NCBI GenBank assembly: GCA_013397795.1 | Contig: VZTJ01001625.1 | Coordinates: forward strand, 1-64,000 | DNA: 64,000 bases | Direction: 5' to 3' | Source of the DNA: Orthonyx spaldingii | Taxonomy: Eukaryota; Chordata; Aves; Passeriformes; Orthonychidae | Part shown: one piece after another, positions 28,414-36,512 of the stretch | How positions within the stretch are numbered: the stretch's first letter is position 1 | Layout of the letters: every line of letters begins with the position of its first letter | Notes under the pieces: model-generated | What the model was told of the DNA's origin: nothing | What the model saw: only the letters and a program-made list of their open reading frames with translations | The model's database searches: none | Translations under genes and position numbers: made by a program

Positions 28414-28421
28414 TTTTTATA
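28414..28421 (-). promoter_or_regulatory. LTR TATA box
   Basis: Minus-strand TATAAAAA in the 3' LTR, conserved at the matching position of the 5' LTR (31651-31658). It is the likely core promoter element of the U3 region. Confidence 0.6.
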
Positions 28422-28635
28422 CCCTTTTACAAAACAAGTATTATACAAAACGACCTATCACACGTTGCCACACTTCTTAGTGTCCTTATATGGGGTGAGC
28501 ATGCAGCGTCCACTCCTCTGGCAGGTTCCTGGGTAGGGCTGGCTGCGGTGTAGGATTTCAGGCGGAGGCAAGCTGCCTTGCGCAGCCATGGCATGCTGCA
28601 GGCACACCTTAATCCCGTCTTACTTTTCCCCAAAA

Positions 28636-28649
28636 TTCCCCCTTTCTTA
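28636..28649 (-). other. polypurine tract (plus-strand primer site)
   Basis: The minus strand reads TAAGAAAGGGGGAA one base before the U3 edge of the 3' LTR. A purine run in this position is the RNase H-resistant primer for plus-strand DNA synthesis in retroviruses. It fixes the orientation of the provirus. Confidence 0.8.
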
Positions 28650-29250
28650 TCTTAGCAACTTCTCTTACCCTGAACAGTAAAACAATACACCTAACAAGTG
28701 TACATTATCAACTACTTAAATACTTTGCCATCACCCACAGTCTGCAATCGCTTCAGAGCCCCACTTGACAGCAAGGATCTGGAGGGCCTCTCCCAGGCTA
28801 GGCCTCCAAGTTTACCTTGGAAAGGGGGTCCAGCTTTTATAAGACCAAATCAGCAAGTCAAATGGGCTTGATTACAATTTTAGCGCAGAAACACTTGGGT
28901 CTGATGGCATATTTCCCAACCAGTGAGGGCCAGAGCTTGGCCAGGGCTCAGACCTTGACTGGGAGGGTTTCCCTAAAACATCCTACTAACAAACTTCTAT
29001 GAGGTAGGTAAGTACTCAATGGTAACATGAATAACTTATGAACAACCAAAGGAATGTATATAAGCAACATCAAATAATTATTCTTTTACAAAAACTCCAT
29101 GCATTCACATAATGACATAAACAACATATTTATCAACTGTTCCTTGCGTGAAAATCTTTAAAGTTATGGCTTGAACTCCACAGTCCAGTCACTAAACAAG
29201 CCTTTGGTTTCCCAACAAGTTGGTGATAATGCTGGAGTAACCAAGGCTGG
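28650..29250 (-). other. provirus 3' region without env; short TATA-like motif
   Basis: Between the integrase remnant and the polypurine tract I find no env: no long frame, no furin site, no heptad-rich or membrane segment. The minus strand contains TCTTATAAAAGCTGG near 28830-28846, a TATA-like word. The stretch is AT-rich and very poor in CpG, in contrast to the block at 29880-31060. Env was either lost by deletion or never present in this lineage. Confidence 0.5.
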
Positions 29251-29508
29251 TCAGACCACTCTTGCAGGTACCCATCGAGGACCAGAATCTGTGGAAATAC
29301 AAGCATTTCCTCGCCTCCAGGTTATTAATGAAAAGGGGCCTTTCCATTTTCCACTTTCAAGATTTTTAACAAAAATTTGACCTCTTTCTAAGTGAGTTTG
29401 TGATCTGTTAAAATGGTGTTGGACTGGGGTCAGGTCATTCTGAACACGATTCAAAAAATTAAGAACATACAAGGCTTTTTGCAGTCTTTCATGGGGGGTA
29501 CATCCCAT
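29251..29508 (-). pseudogene. ERVK-like integrase C-terminal part, broken
   Basis: Integrase joins the viral DNA ends to host DNA. This open stretch of 85 codons shows the end of the catalytic-core helices (PHERLQKALYVLNFLN), a linker, then the SH3-like DNA-binding domain. That domain appears as the conserved block VKNLESGKWKGPFSLITW at about residues 48-65, followed by a run ending PRWVPARVV. The W-K-G-P and W-V-P-A-R signatures are characteristic of alpha/betaretroviral integrases. The frame closes with TGA right after the domain. The core fragment immediately upstream (29525-29632) is in a different frame, so at least one frameshift separates them. Confidence 0.8.
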
Positions 29509-29524
29509 CCCTACACTCCCCTTT

Positions 29525-29632
29525 TTTGTTTTAACAGCATGGACTTAAGAGTACTCTGGGCTTGTTCAACAATTGCTTGGCCTGTAAGGGAATGTAGAAT
29601 ACCCGTGACACAGTGCAGTTCCCACAAATGAA
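29525..29632 (-). pseudogene. ERVK-like integrase catalytic-core fragment
   Basis: The minus strand reads HCVTGILHSLTGQAIVEQAQ and continues STLKSMLLKQKRG before TAG. The VTGI..S.TGQA.VE block is the segment of the D,D-35-E core that carries the catalytic glutamate, here at 29565-29567. The two aspartates lie further upstream and were not found intact; 29640-29780 is degraded. This is a dead remnant by frameshift and stop. Confidence 0.75.
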
Positions 29633-29853
29633 AAAGATCTTTAAAGTTAACATTGTTACATGAAGTTCAACCTCTTGAATTATTGCATAAGAATCAATGG
29701 TAATGAGGGTTCCAGGATTGTGGCAACACGGCAGGAAGCTGGAGCCCTGGCTATAGGGCTCCCATACGCACAATATCATGACAAATTTGACCCGGGGGTA
29801 GAGTGGTTTAAACCATTATGTGAATCTCCACTGTAAAATGTGCATTTATGTGT

Positions 29854-30128
29854 CTACGGAGAACAAAATCTTTGAACCGTACTCGAGGACCGACCAGTCA
29901 AAAGTGCAGCGCACCCACGGTCCAGCAGCCGCTGGATACCTGAAGGCAGAGTGCACACTGCTGCCTTGGAGTTATTGTGATGGGGCAGCTGAGGTCCACG
30001 CCGGAGTCGACCCCCCGCATTTCCAGCCCATTCCGGCCTAGCTGCCGCTTCTCGGTGGTCGCTGCCACCCTCACACAATTGGCAGTGGCCGCAACACCTG
30101 CGGGGGGCACCCAGATCGCGGGTCCCAA
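29854..30128 (-). pseudogene. retroviral dUTPase remnant (two frames)
   Basis: Betaretroviruses encode a dUTPase in the pro reading frame; it hydrolyses dUTP to limit uracil in viral DNA. One minus frame holds GVDSGVDLSCPITITPRQQ (about 30014-29958), the motif-1-like 'G-x-x-D-L' start of the fold. Another frame holds TLPSGIQRLLDRGCAALLTGRSSSTVQ, whose LLTGRSSST (29907-29878) matches the conserved GRSS phosphate-binding motif. The two parts lie in different frames, so a frameshift has split the domain. Presence of dUTPase supports class II/betaretrovirus affiliation. Downstream the sequence jumps to integrase within about 220 bases, so RT and RNase H are deleted. Confidence 0.7.
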
Positions 30129-31060
30129 GCGGAGGTGGCTGTGCCCCGCTGACGCGGCTTTGGTGCCATTTCCTCATGCGGGGCGCCGGAAAAGAGAAGC
30201 AGCAGCCACCCTTCTGCCGGCACAGGAGCCGGGCGCAGAGCTGCCCACCGCCTCATCCCCGCCTGCTGCCGCTTCTCCAACCGCCGTGGGACTACCGCGG
30301 AAGCACGGCGGCCGGGCATGGCTCCGCCTTTTCCCTTCCCCTGCCCGGAATGAGGAGGGTTACTGAGCCCCTGGCGAGGGGGTGCTGCCAGGCCACTGTT
30401 GGCGCCTATCTGCGCCTCCGGCCCGGGCCCACCTCGCCGCTGCTTTTCGCCCGCTCGGACGTTCCCGGCCGGCTCGGGCTGCCTGGCTGTGTTGTTAGTG
30501 CTGTTAGCACTGGGGAACATGCTGCTCCCTGCACCGCTGGCAGCAAGTGCCATCTCCCAACACGGCAGCCCCCTGCTAAGGTCGCTGCTCCTGGGGCCCC
30601 GCTCCTGGCCAGCCCCCGCTTTCCACAAATTGTCTTTTCCCGGCACTGCTGCATTCGCCGCCCGCATGGGGGGAGCCTGGAGGCGAGGCCAGCGTCTCGC
30701 CCGACCCTTGCTCTCTCTCGGCCCCGGTGGCGCTCCCATGCTGTCTCATTCTCCCTGGCCACTGCCCCTGCACCTTGGCGCGGCCCTGGCGAGCAGGCAG
30801 CTGCTGCCACCGTGCCTCCCAGGCACAGGCGTAGTACAAGAGTTGCACAAAGCCCGTCGCGGCTTGTGGTGGATGCTGGATGCACTTGAAAATCCGCGCC
30901 CAGCCGCGCAAGCCCGCTGCCGCCCGCAGCAGCAACACAGCCCAGCGCGACCCGGCCGAGCGCTCCCACAGGCAGCGCCCGCGCCATGGCCGCCAGCTTG
31001 CTGTCCTCCATTCCTGCCCGTCAGTCGTGCGGATCGAGGGGGAAAGGAGATGTCTCCCCC
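29880..31060. other. CpG-dense GC-rich block inside the provirus
   Basis: Abruptly GC-rich sequence with CpG-island density; by hand I count about 19 CpG in the 180 bases 30301-30480. It lies between the gag start and the dUTPase motifs in minus-strand order, so it most simply represents gag and 5' pro coding, probably alanine/proline/arginine-rich, with frames scrambled. I could not identify capsid major-homology or zinc-knuckle motifs. Open frames over 200 codons on both strands are expected from high GC alone. It could alternatively include captured host sequence. Confidence 0.65.
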
Positions 31061-31246
31061 CCAGGATCAAATGGATCGGGGACCAGGGGCTACTCTCTAG
31101 TTCTCCTCTCACAGGTCCGACAAATTTACAGTCAAGAGCATCGTACTTCGCTCCGTAGTGATAAGGAAGGAGCTGGCTCCACTGTCACAGCAGCGCCTCC
31201 AGGTGCCGCGTGCCCTGCGAACATCTCGACTGTCCGCGATGGACAC

Positions 31247-31427
31247 AAAAGCTTTGCTAGCGCTCCGACTTCCGCGCAGCCCAGTCCCACAAACTATTAC
31301 AGTCTCTAACCCATAACGAAAGTATTTTTAAATCTGCCTATTCAACTCTTCTGCTGTATTTCTATAAAATCGTTTCCAATATCTCTAAGATGTCTTTTTG
31401 TTCTCGGGGTACACCAGTCCCCATCAT
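31247..31427 (-). pseudogene. ERVK-like gag N-terminus (matrix-like), broken
   Basis: The minus strand starts MMGTGVPREQKDILEILETIL about 135 bases downstream of the primer site. It continues after a TAG with KYSRRVE, another TAG, and then ADLKILSLWVRDCNSLWDWAARKSER. A glycine after the initiator (M-G, a myristoylation-type start), a short polar segment and an amphipathic helix followed by a tryptophan-rich helix fit the matrix domain of betaretroviral Gag. Two in-frame stops early in matrix prevent translation. Position, orientation and spacing from the primer site agree with gag. Confidence 0.65.
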
Positions 31428-31561
31428 TCTAGGTTGCTACCTTCCGTCCTGTGGAGAGGTCTGTGGTGCCACGGGCTTCCTTTCAGACTCTTGAGCTTCC
31501 TTTCAGCTTCTATAATATTCAACCAAGAGTCGTCACCATGCAACCACTCGTTGCCTATCAT

Positions 31562-31579
31562 GTCCCTGTTTGGGTGCCA
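31562..31579 (-). other. primer-binding site, tRNA-Lys type
   Basis: The minus strand reads TGGCACCCAAACAGGGAC two bases after the 5' LTR. It matches the tRNA-Lys(UUU) primer site TGGCGCCCGAACAGGGAC at 16 of 18 positions. Both differences are G to A at the two CpG sites of the original, the change expected from methyl-CpG deamination. Confidence 0.85.
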
Positions 31580-31581
31580 TC

Positions 31582-31860
31582 TGTGAGGACTGAGGCACGG
31601 TCCCAGCCTGGCAGAGAAACTGGAACCTTTATTACAAAATGACAACCCTTTTTATAACCTTGTAAAAAAGAAGCATTATACAAAAGGACCTATCACATGT
31701 TGCCATGCTTCTTAGTGTCCTTGGTGATTTGCTGTCCACTCCTCCGACAGGTTCCTCAGTAGGGCTGGCTCTGGTGTAGGATTTCAGGCTGAGACAAGCT
31801 CCTCTGTGCAGCCATGGCATGCTTCAGACGCATCTTAATCCCATCTTACTTCTCCCCACA
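31582..31860 (-). repeat. ERVK-like 5' LTR (279 bp)
   Basis: Bounded by TG and CA. On the minus strand it runs TGTGGGGAGAAGTAAG... to ...GTCCTCACA, with TATAAAAA at 31658-31651 and AATAAA at 31633-31628. It pairs with 28347-28634. The TATA and AATAAA are both kept in the two copies, so that order is ancestral rather than a mutation of one copy. Confidence 0.88.
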
Positions 31861-31866
31861 AGCTTC
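31861..31866. repeat. target-site duplication, right copy (AGCTTC)
   Basis: Six bases directly outside the right LTR. Compare AGGTTC at 28341-28346: one mismatch, consistent with age. Confidence 0.75.
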
Positions 31867-33977
31867 TGTTCTAAAGTCTTTCTCTCCTCCAAGACACTGG
31901 TGAGACGCTTGAGAATTCTTTGTTAACAGCCACCATGACCTACATGAAAACACGCTCATCTTCATTGTTTCAACAAAGCACAACCATAATCTTCTGCCTC
32001 CAAAAAGAATCGGTCAATGACATTTGCTTGGATTGTAGGATTCCAGCTTTTCCCTCATCCCTGTGGAAAGTATGTGTGAGGACCCTTCAAACTGCATACC
32101 AGCTTGGTGCATACTCCCAAGAGTTCGCTTGAGATCCCTTTACAGCCCTGACCAGAACAAAATAATAATGGTAGGCAGATGTTGGATGTGTTCTGAAAAT
32201 GAAGACAAGGGGGAAAAAGGGTTGTTGTAGTCTATATCAAAATGAAGTGGGAAATAGGCCTGTGCCTGTCAAAGTCTAGTGTGTATAAACTATTTTTCTT
32301 AAATAAGTATAGACTTCAAGTCTTTACATCTTAAAATGGATTGATCCTAGTGTTGTACAAATTAGTCTGTCTTACAGTTTTACTGCAGACAGGGAGGCAG
32401 CTGTCTGCCTGGTTAAGATACAGCAGGGCAGATTCCCCAATGCTGTTTCTGGTAGAATATGCCCACAAGTATTTCAGGAAATTCTGAAAGGATATGTGCA
32501 GTCTATGTGTGGGTGAAAGACTGACAGTTCTCATTAGTTCATGGGATGTACCTGAGAACATGTGATGCCTGAATAAATTTGGAGCGATTAGAAGACTTGT
32601 AAAAAATATGACAGGTTGCAACAAGTCATCTATTCATCTCTTCTTTTTTTTTTTTCCATTTTTGAAACATACAGACTTGTAATCCCATTACATGTTGTAA
32701 ATAAAATTCCGAGTCATAATGTGCTAAATGTGTGATTTAGAGACAAAGCACTTCACTTTCCTGATACTCTTCTCTTTTTAAATTTTGTGAAGATGGAAGA
32801 AGACAACATCTTTTGCTTTACCACTTTCTGAGAAGTTACCCTCCAGACTATATGCATGTGTGTAGAAATACTGGTATATATTTTTTTCTGATTTTACTGT
32901 ATCATTAAATACAACAATGTAAGTTTAAGAATAATTCAGCAAGCTAGAATCAGTTAACATTTACTTCAACTTTCTTTCTGCATTATATAAATCCAGAAAA
33001 AGACATGTAGGCATTTTCTTCCTTTTTCAAATAGACACTGTCTCTTTAGGGAAACAGGTTTTGAGACTAGAATCCTGTGCAGGCAGAAGGCATCTGTTAC
33101 GGTCAAAGCAGACTGGTCAGGTGGTCTACTTTCCATATAGTGTATCTGTACAGGTTGCCAACATAGGCTTCTCCATTTCAGGTCATTCTGTGTTGTCATT
33201 CATCACTGTGAGTAAAATGGAAAATAACCCGGGGAATGCCATTAACAGTGTGTGCGCAGGCAAGGCAGTTGTGAATAAGAGTAGTGGCGGGATTGGTGCT
33301 GAAACTGTGCCAATTTTGCAGTGAATGACTCAAATAAATCTATGGTGTGCTTACTATAGTAATCTTTTTAGACCTTGTACTAATGATCAGAACATTGCCC
33401 TGGTCCCAAGGCTAAGTAGAAGAGATTTTATCACAAGACAATTTCATTGCATGATAAAAGTTTTGCCTTTCAAAGATGAAACAGCCTCCAGTTAGTTCTG
33501 CAGTATGTGTGCTGCTTGAAAGGTCAAGACTGTGATTGACTACAGAGGCTGAAGGGTGTAATTCAGACCAAAGCATACCAAGAGCTTGCAAACCAAGGTA
33601 AAATTCATGCTGCCTCACATTTTTGCTCAGAGACAGGTTTGCTTTCAACTTTCCACCTACACATATGTATGCAGTTACTTCACTTCCATAGACACACAAC
33701 TTGTCATCATTTTGTGTGACCAGTTGCAGACTTCCACTTTGAAGCAAATTTCTAAATGTATGGCTGATAACATCCTGGAATAGGGGGCCTAACTACCAAA
33801 ACCGTGAGAGATCATTGATAGTATAGGTGTAGGATTTGTAATTGGACAGCCAGAGATAACATATACAATTCTTTTAATTATACTACAAATTAACTATGGA
33901 CTAGTTTAAGGCAAACAAAGTGTTAGGTAGAACGTGTATATACCTGTATTTTTTACTTGTTCTAATAGGGCTAATGG
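31867..33977. other. non-coding stretch, no gene recognised
   Basis: AT-rich sequence between the provirus and the solo LTR. It contains a T12 run at 32644-32655. The longest open frame is 111 codons (33412-33747 minus), with no recognisable domain. Confidence 0.6.
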
Positions 33978-34583
33978 TGCATGCTGGTTTCTACTGGGGT
34001 AGAGTTTACTTTCTTCACAATGTCAAGTATGGGCCTGTGTTTTGAATTTGGGCTGAACACAGGGTTGATAATATAGAGATGTTTTAGTTATTGCTGAGCA
34101 GGGCTTACACAGAGCTAAGGCCTTTTCTACTTTTTGTACTGCCAAGCGGGAGAGGAAGTCTGGGGTGCACAGGAGGCTGGGAGGAGACATGGCCAGGACA
34201 GGTGACCTGAACTGGCCAAAGGGATGTTCCAGACCATTGGACATCCTGCTCAGTATCTCAAGCTGGGCACAGGAAGGAGGAAGGAGGAGATATTTGGCGT
34301 GATGGCATTTGTCTCCCCAAGTTACTGTGAGGTGTGAGGGGGCCCTGCTGTCCTGGAGATGCGATACACCTGCGTGCCCATGGGAAGTGGTGAATGAGTT
34401 CTTTGTTTTTCTTTGCTTGTGTGTGTGGCTTCTGCATTCCCTATGCAACTGAACTGATCTCAACCCGTGAATTTTCCAGCTTTTACCTTTCTGATTCTCT
34501 CTCCAGTCCATCCTGCTGGTGGGGCAGGGAGTGAGAATGGCTGTGTCTAGTGCTTGGTTGCTGACTGGAGTGAAAGCATGACA
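33978..34583 (+). mobile_element. solo LTR, songbird ERV family, plus strand
   Basis: About 606 bases bounded by TG and CA. The order of phrases is that of a common passerine LTR: 'ctggtttctactggggtagagtttactttctt' near the start, 'tgttttagttattgctgagcagggcttacac', 'gctgggaggagacatggccaggacaggtgacctgaactggccaaagggatgttcc', 'catcctgctcagtat', 'ctcaacccgtgaattttcc', 'tttctgattctctc' and a close '...gctgactggagtgaaagcatgaca'. No matching internal region or second LTR follows, so it is probably a recombination-derived solo LTR. The TATA region has decayed (gtatctcaagctggg). I could not find a clean target duplication. The 162-codon minus frame across it (34023-34511) is not a gene. Confidence 0.75.
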
Positions 34584-34699
34584 ACTTGAAAATCCTTGCC
34601 TTCTGGTCCCACCTTCCTCTTTTAAGCCTTTTCATGACTTGTTACCTAGTTAACAGTAGACTGGGAGTTTTCAGTCAACTGAAGAAAGCCAGGTCACAG

Positions 34700-36512
34700 A
34701 AACTTCCATCTGAAATTCATATACCATCTCTTCCTTCAGGCAAAAGACAAGAACGATGCATCCCAATGAGCAAAAAATTGGACAAAGGAGGCAAGAAACC
34801 ACTGTGGATGAATAAAGAACTCCTGCCATTACTCAAGCGTAAACAGGAAATACACAGCGATAGAAGCAGGGTCAGGCCCCTTTGAATGCATATATAGAGA
34901 GGTTGTCAGAGCAAGGAGAAATAAGATGAGGATGGCCAAGGCCTTATATCTGGCCAAGGATGTCAAGGAGAACAAGAAGGGCTTCTTCAAGTACATCAGT
35001 AACAAAAGGAAAAGGAAGAGGCACCCTGGTAACAGAGGATGCAGAGAAGGCAGAGTTACTGAACCCTTTCTTTACATTGGTCTTCACTACAACAAGGCAT
35101 CAGGAATCTCTGACCCAGGAGACCAGGGTAAAGGAATGCTGAAAGAAAGGCTTCCCCTTGGTCAGGGATTGGGTAAGAGAACACCTAGGCAAACTTGACA
35201 TTCACAAGCCCATGGTCCCTAATGGAATGCACCTCAGGTGCTGGGAGAGCCGGTGCCCCGTTCTGTAGGTCATCTCTATCCAAATGGATGACAAGAAGAT
35301 GATCAAGAGTAGTCAGCATGGACTCAATAAAGGTAAATCATGCTTTACCAACCTGATTGTCTTCTGAAATGAAACAACTATCAGAATGGATGAGGGGAGA
35401 GCAGTGGATATTATCTACCTTGACTTCAGCAAGGCTTTTGACAATATCTCTCACAGCATCCTCATAGACAAACTCAGGAAGTGTGGACTGGATGAGTGAA
35501 CAACGAGAACTGGCTGAATGAGGGTCACAGTCAGTGGCACATCATCAAGTTGGAGGCCTGTCACTGGTATTGTCCCTCAAGGTTCCCTACTGGGCCCAGC
35601 ATTGTCTCCCTTACCCATTAATGACTTGGGTCGAGGGCAGATGCCTTCTCAGCAAGTTCCCTGATTACACAAAGCTGGGAGGAGTAGCCAATACCCCAGA
35701 GGGCTCTACATCCCTTCAGAGGGACCTTGACAGGCTGGAGAAATGAGCAGAGAAAACCTGTCTGAAATTCAACAAAGGCACATACAGAATCCTGCACCTG
35801 GGGAGGAAAAACCCCAGGCACCAGCACAGTCTGGGGTTACCTGCTAGAAAGCAGCTCTGTGGAGAAGGAGCTGGGGGCCCTGGTGAACCACAAGCTGTCC
35901 CTGAGCCAGCAGTGTGTCCTGGGGGCCAATGGCTCTTGGGATGCATTGGGAGCAGGTCAAGGAACGTGATCCTGCCCATCTGCTCAGCCCTGGCAAGGCT
36001 GCATTTGGAGTTCTGGGCTCCAGTTTTGGGCTCCCCAGTTCAAGATAGACAAGGATGTACTGGAGCATTGGAGGTCCATTGGAGGTCAACAAAGATGATT
36101 AAGGGACTGGAGCATCTTTTTTATGAGGAAAGGCAAGCTGGATCTGTTCAGATTTAAGACGAGACAACTGAGATGGGACCTCATCAATGTCTGTAAGTAT
36201 CTGAAGGGAGGATGCCAAGAGGATGGAGACAGGTAATGAGCAGGGGCAAGAGGCAACAAGCAGAAACTGATGCCCAGAAGTTCAGCCTGAACATGAGGAA
36301 GAATTTCTTTACTGTGTGGGTGACCAAGCACTGGAACAGATTGTCCAGAGAGGATGTGGAGTCTCCCTCACTGAAGATATTCAAAAACCATCTGGAATGC
36401 CACAATCCTGTGGCAAATATTCTGGAATGACCCTGCTTGAGCAGGGAGGTTGGACCAGATGACCCATTGTGTTCCCTTCCAATTTTACTCTTTCTGTGAT
36501 TCTGTGATTCTG
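34700..36512 (+). mobile_element. CR1 LINE with ORF2 remnants, plus strand
   Basis: This copy begins in ORF2 between endonuclease and RT: RCIPMSKKLDKGGKKPLW is followed by WMNKELLPLL, and in another frame DVKENKKGFFKYISNKRK. It then has a deletion near 35260 and resumes in the RT fingers/palm with SSQHGLNKGKSCFTNL and VDIIYLDFSKAFDNISHSIL-like reading. PQGSLLGP and the palm strand at 35650-35690 follow, then the thumb and C-terminal end (KNFFTVWVTKHWNRLS, 36290-36350). The 3' end is 'ggaccagatgacccattgtgttcccttccaa' plus TTCTGTGAT octamers at 36491-36512. Several frameshifts and stops break it. The catalytic FADD box reads FPDY, so even an intact frame would be inactive. Confidence 0.9.
36491..36512 (+). 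repeat. CR1 3' terminal octamer repeats
   Basis: TTCTGTGA TTCTGTGA TTCTG ends the CR1 copy. Direct short repeats instead of a poly(A) tail are the hallmark of CR1 3' ends and mark this boundary precisely. Confidence 0.85.

Larger units (their letters stand above)
28347..28634 (-). repeat. ERVK-like 3' LTR (288 bp)
   Basis: It aligns along its whole length with 31582-31860: the same opening TGTGA.GACTGAGGCAC, a shared central block 'ggaac.tttattac.aaatgacaacccttttta', a shared 'gcagccatggcatgct', and the same close 'tcttactt.tcccca'. Relative to the other copy it has about 10 extra bases near 28490-28505. The expected terminal CA has decayed to AA at the U3 end. Reading on the minus strand, TATAAAAAG lies about 16 bases before AATAAA. 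Confidence 0.88.
28341..31866 (-). mobile_element. class II (ERVK/betaretrovirus-like) provirus, defective, minus strand
   Basis: A complete integration footprint on the minus strand. The 5' LTR is at 31582-31860 and the 3' LTR at 28347-28634. A tRNA-Lys-type primer site lies at 31562-31579 and a polypurine tract at 28636-28649. It is flanked by a 6-bp target duplication, AGGTTC (28341-28346) and AGCTTC (31861-31866), one base apart. Six-base duplications are typical of class II ERVs. Interior order in the transcript sense: a gag start with matrix-like sequence, a GC-rich block ending in a dUTPase remnant, integrase remnants, and about 600 bases without coding. RT/RNase H and env were not found. 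The interior is about 2.9 kb against roughly 6-8 kb in a full provirus. The two LTRs differ at roughly one site in eight by eye, so the insertion is old. All frames are broken. Confidence 0.88.

Noticed and set aside
29640..29780. Possible first half of the integrase core
   Set aside because: PGTLITIDSYAII is faintly like the core strand with the first catalytic aspartate, but the match is too short and degraded to annotate separately.
30071..31112. Several 178-237-codon frames on both strands
   Set aside because: All overlap one another in the GC-rich block of the provirus, where stop codons are rare. None has a recognisable domain except the short dUTPase motifs noted separately.
34023..34511. 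162-codon minus frame
   Set aside because: Antisense of the solo LTR; no domain and no matching element orientation.
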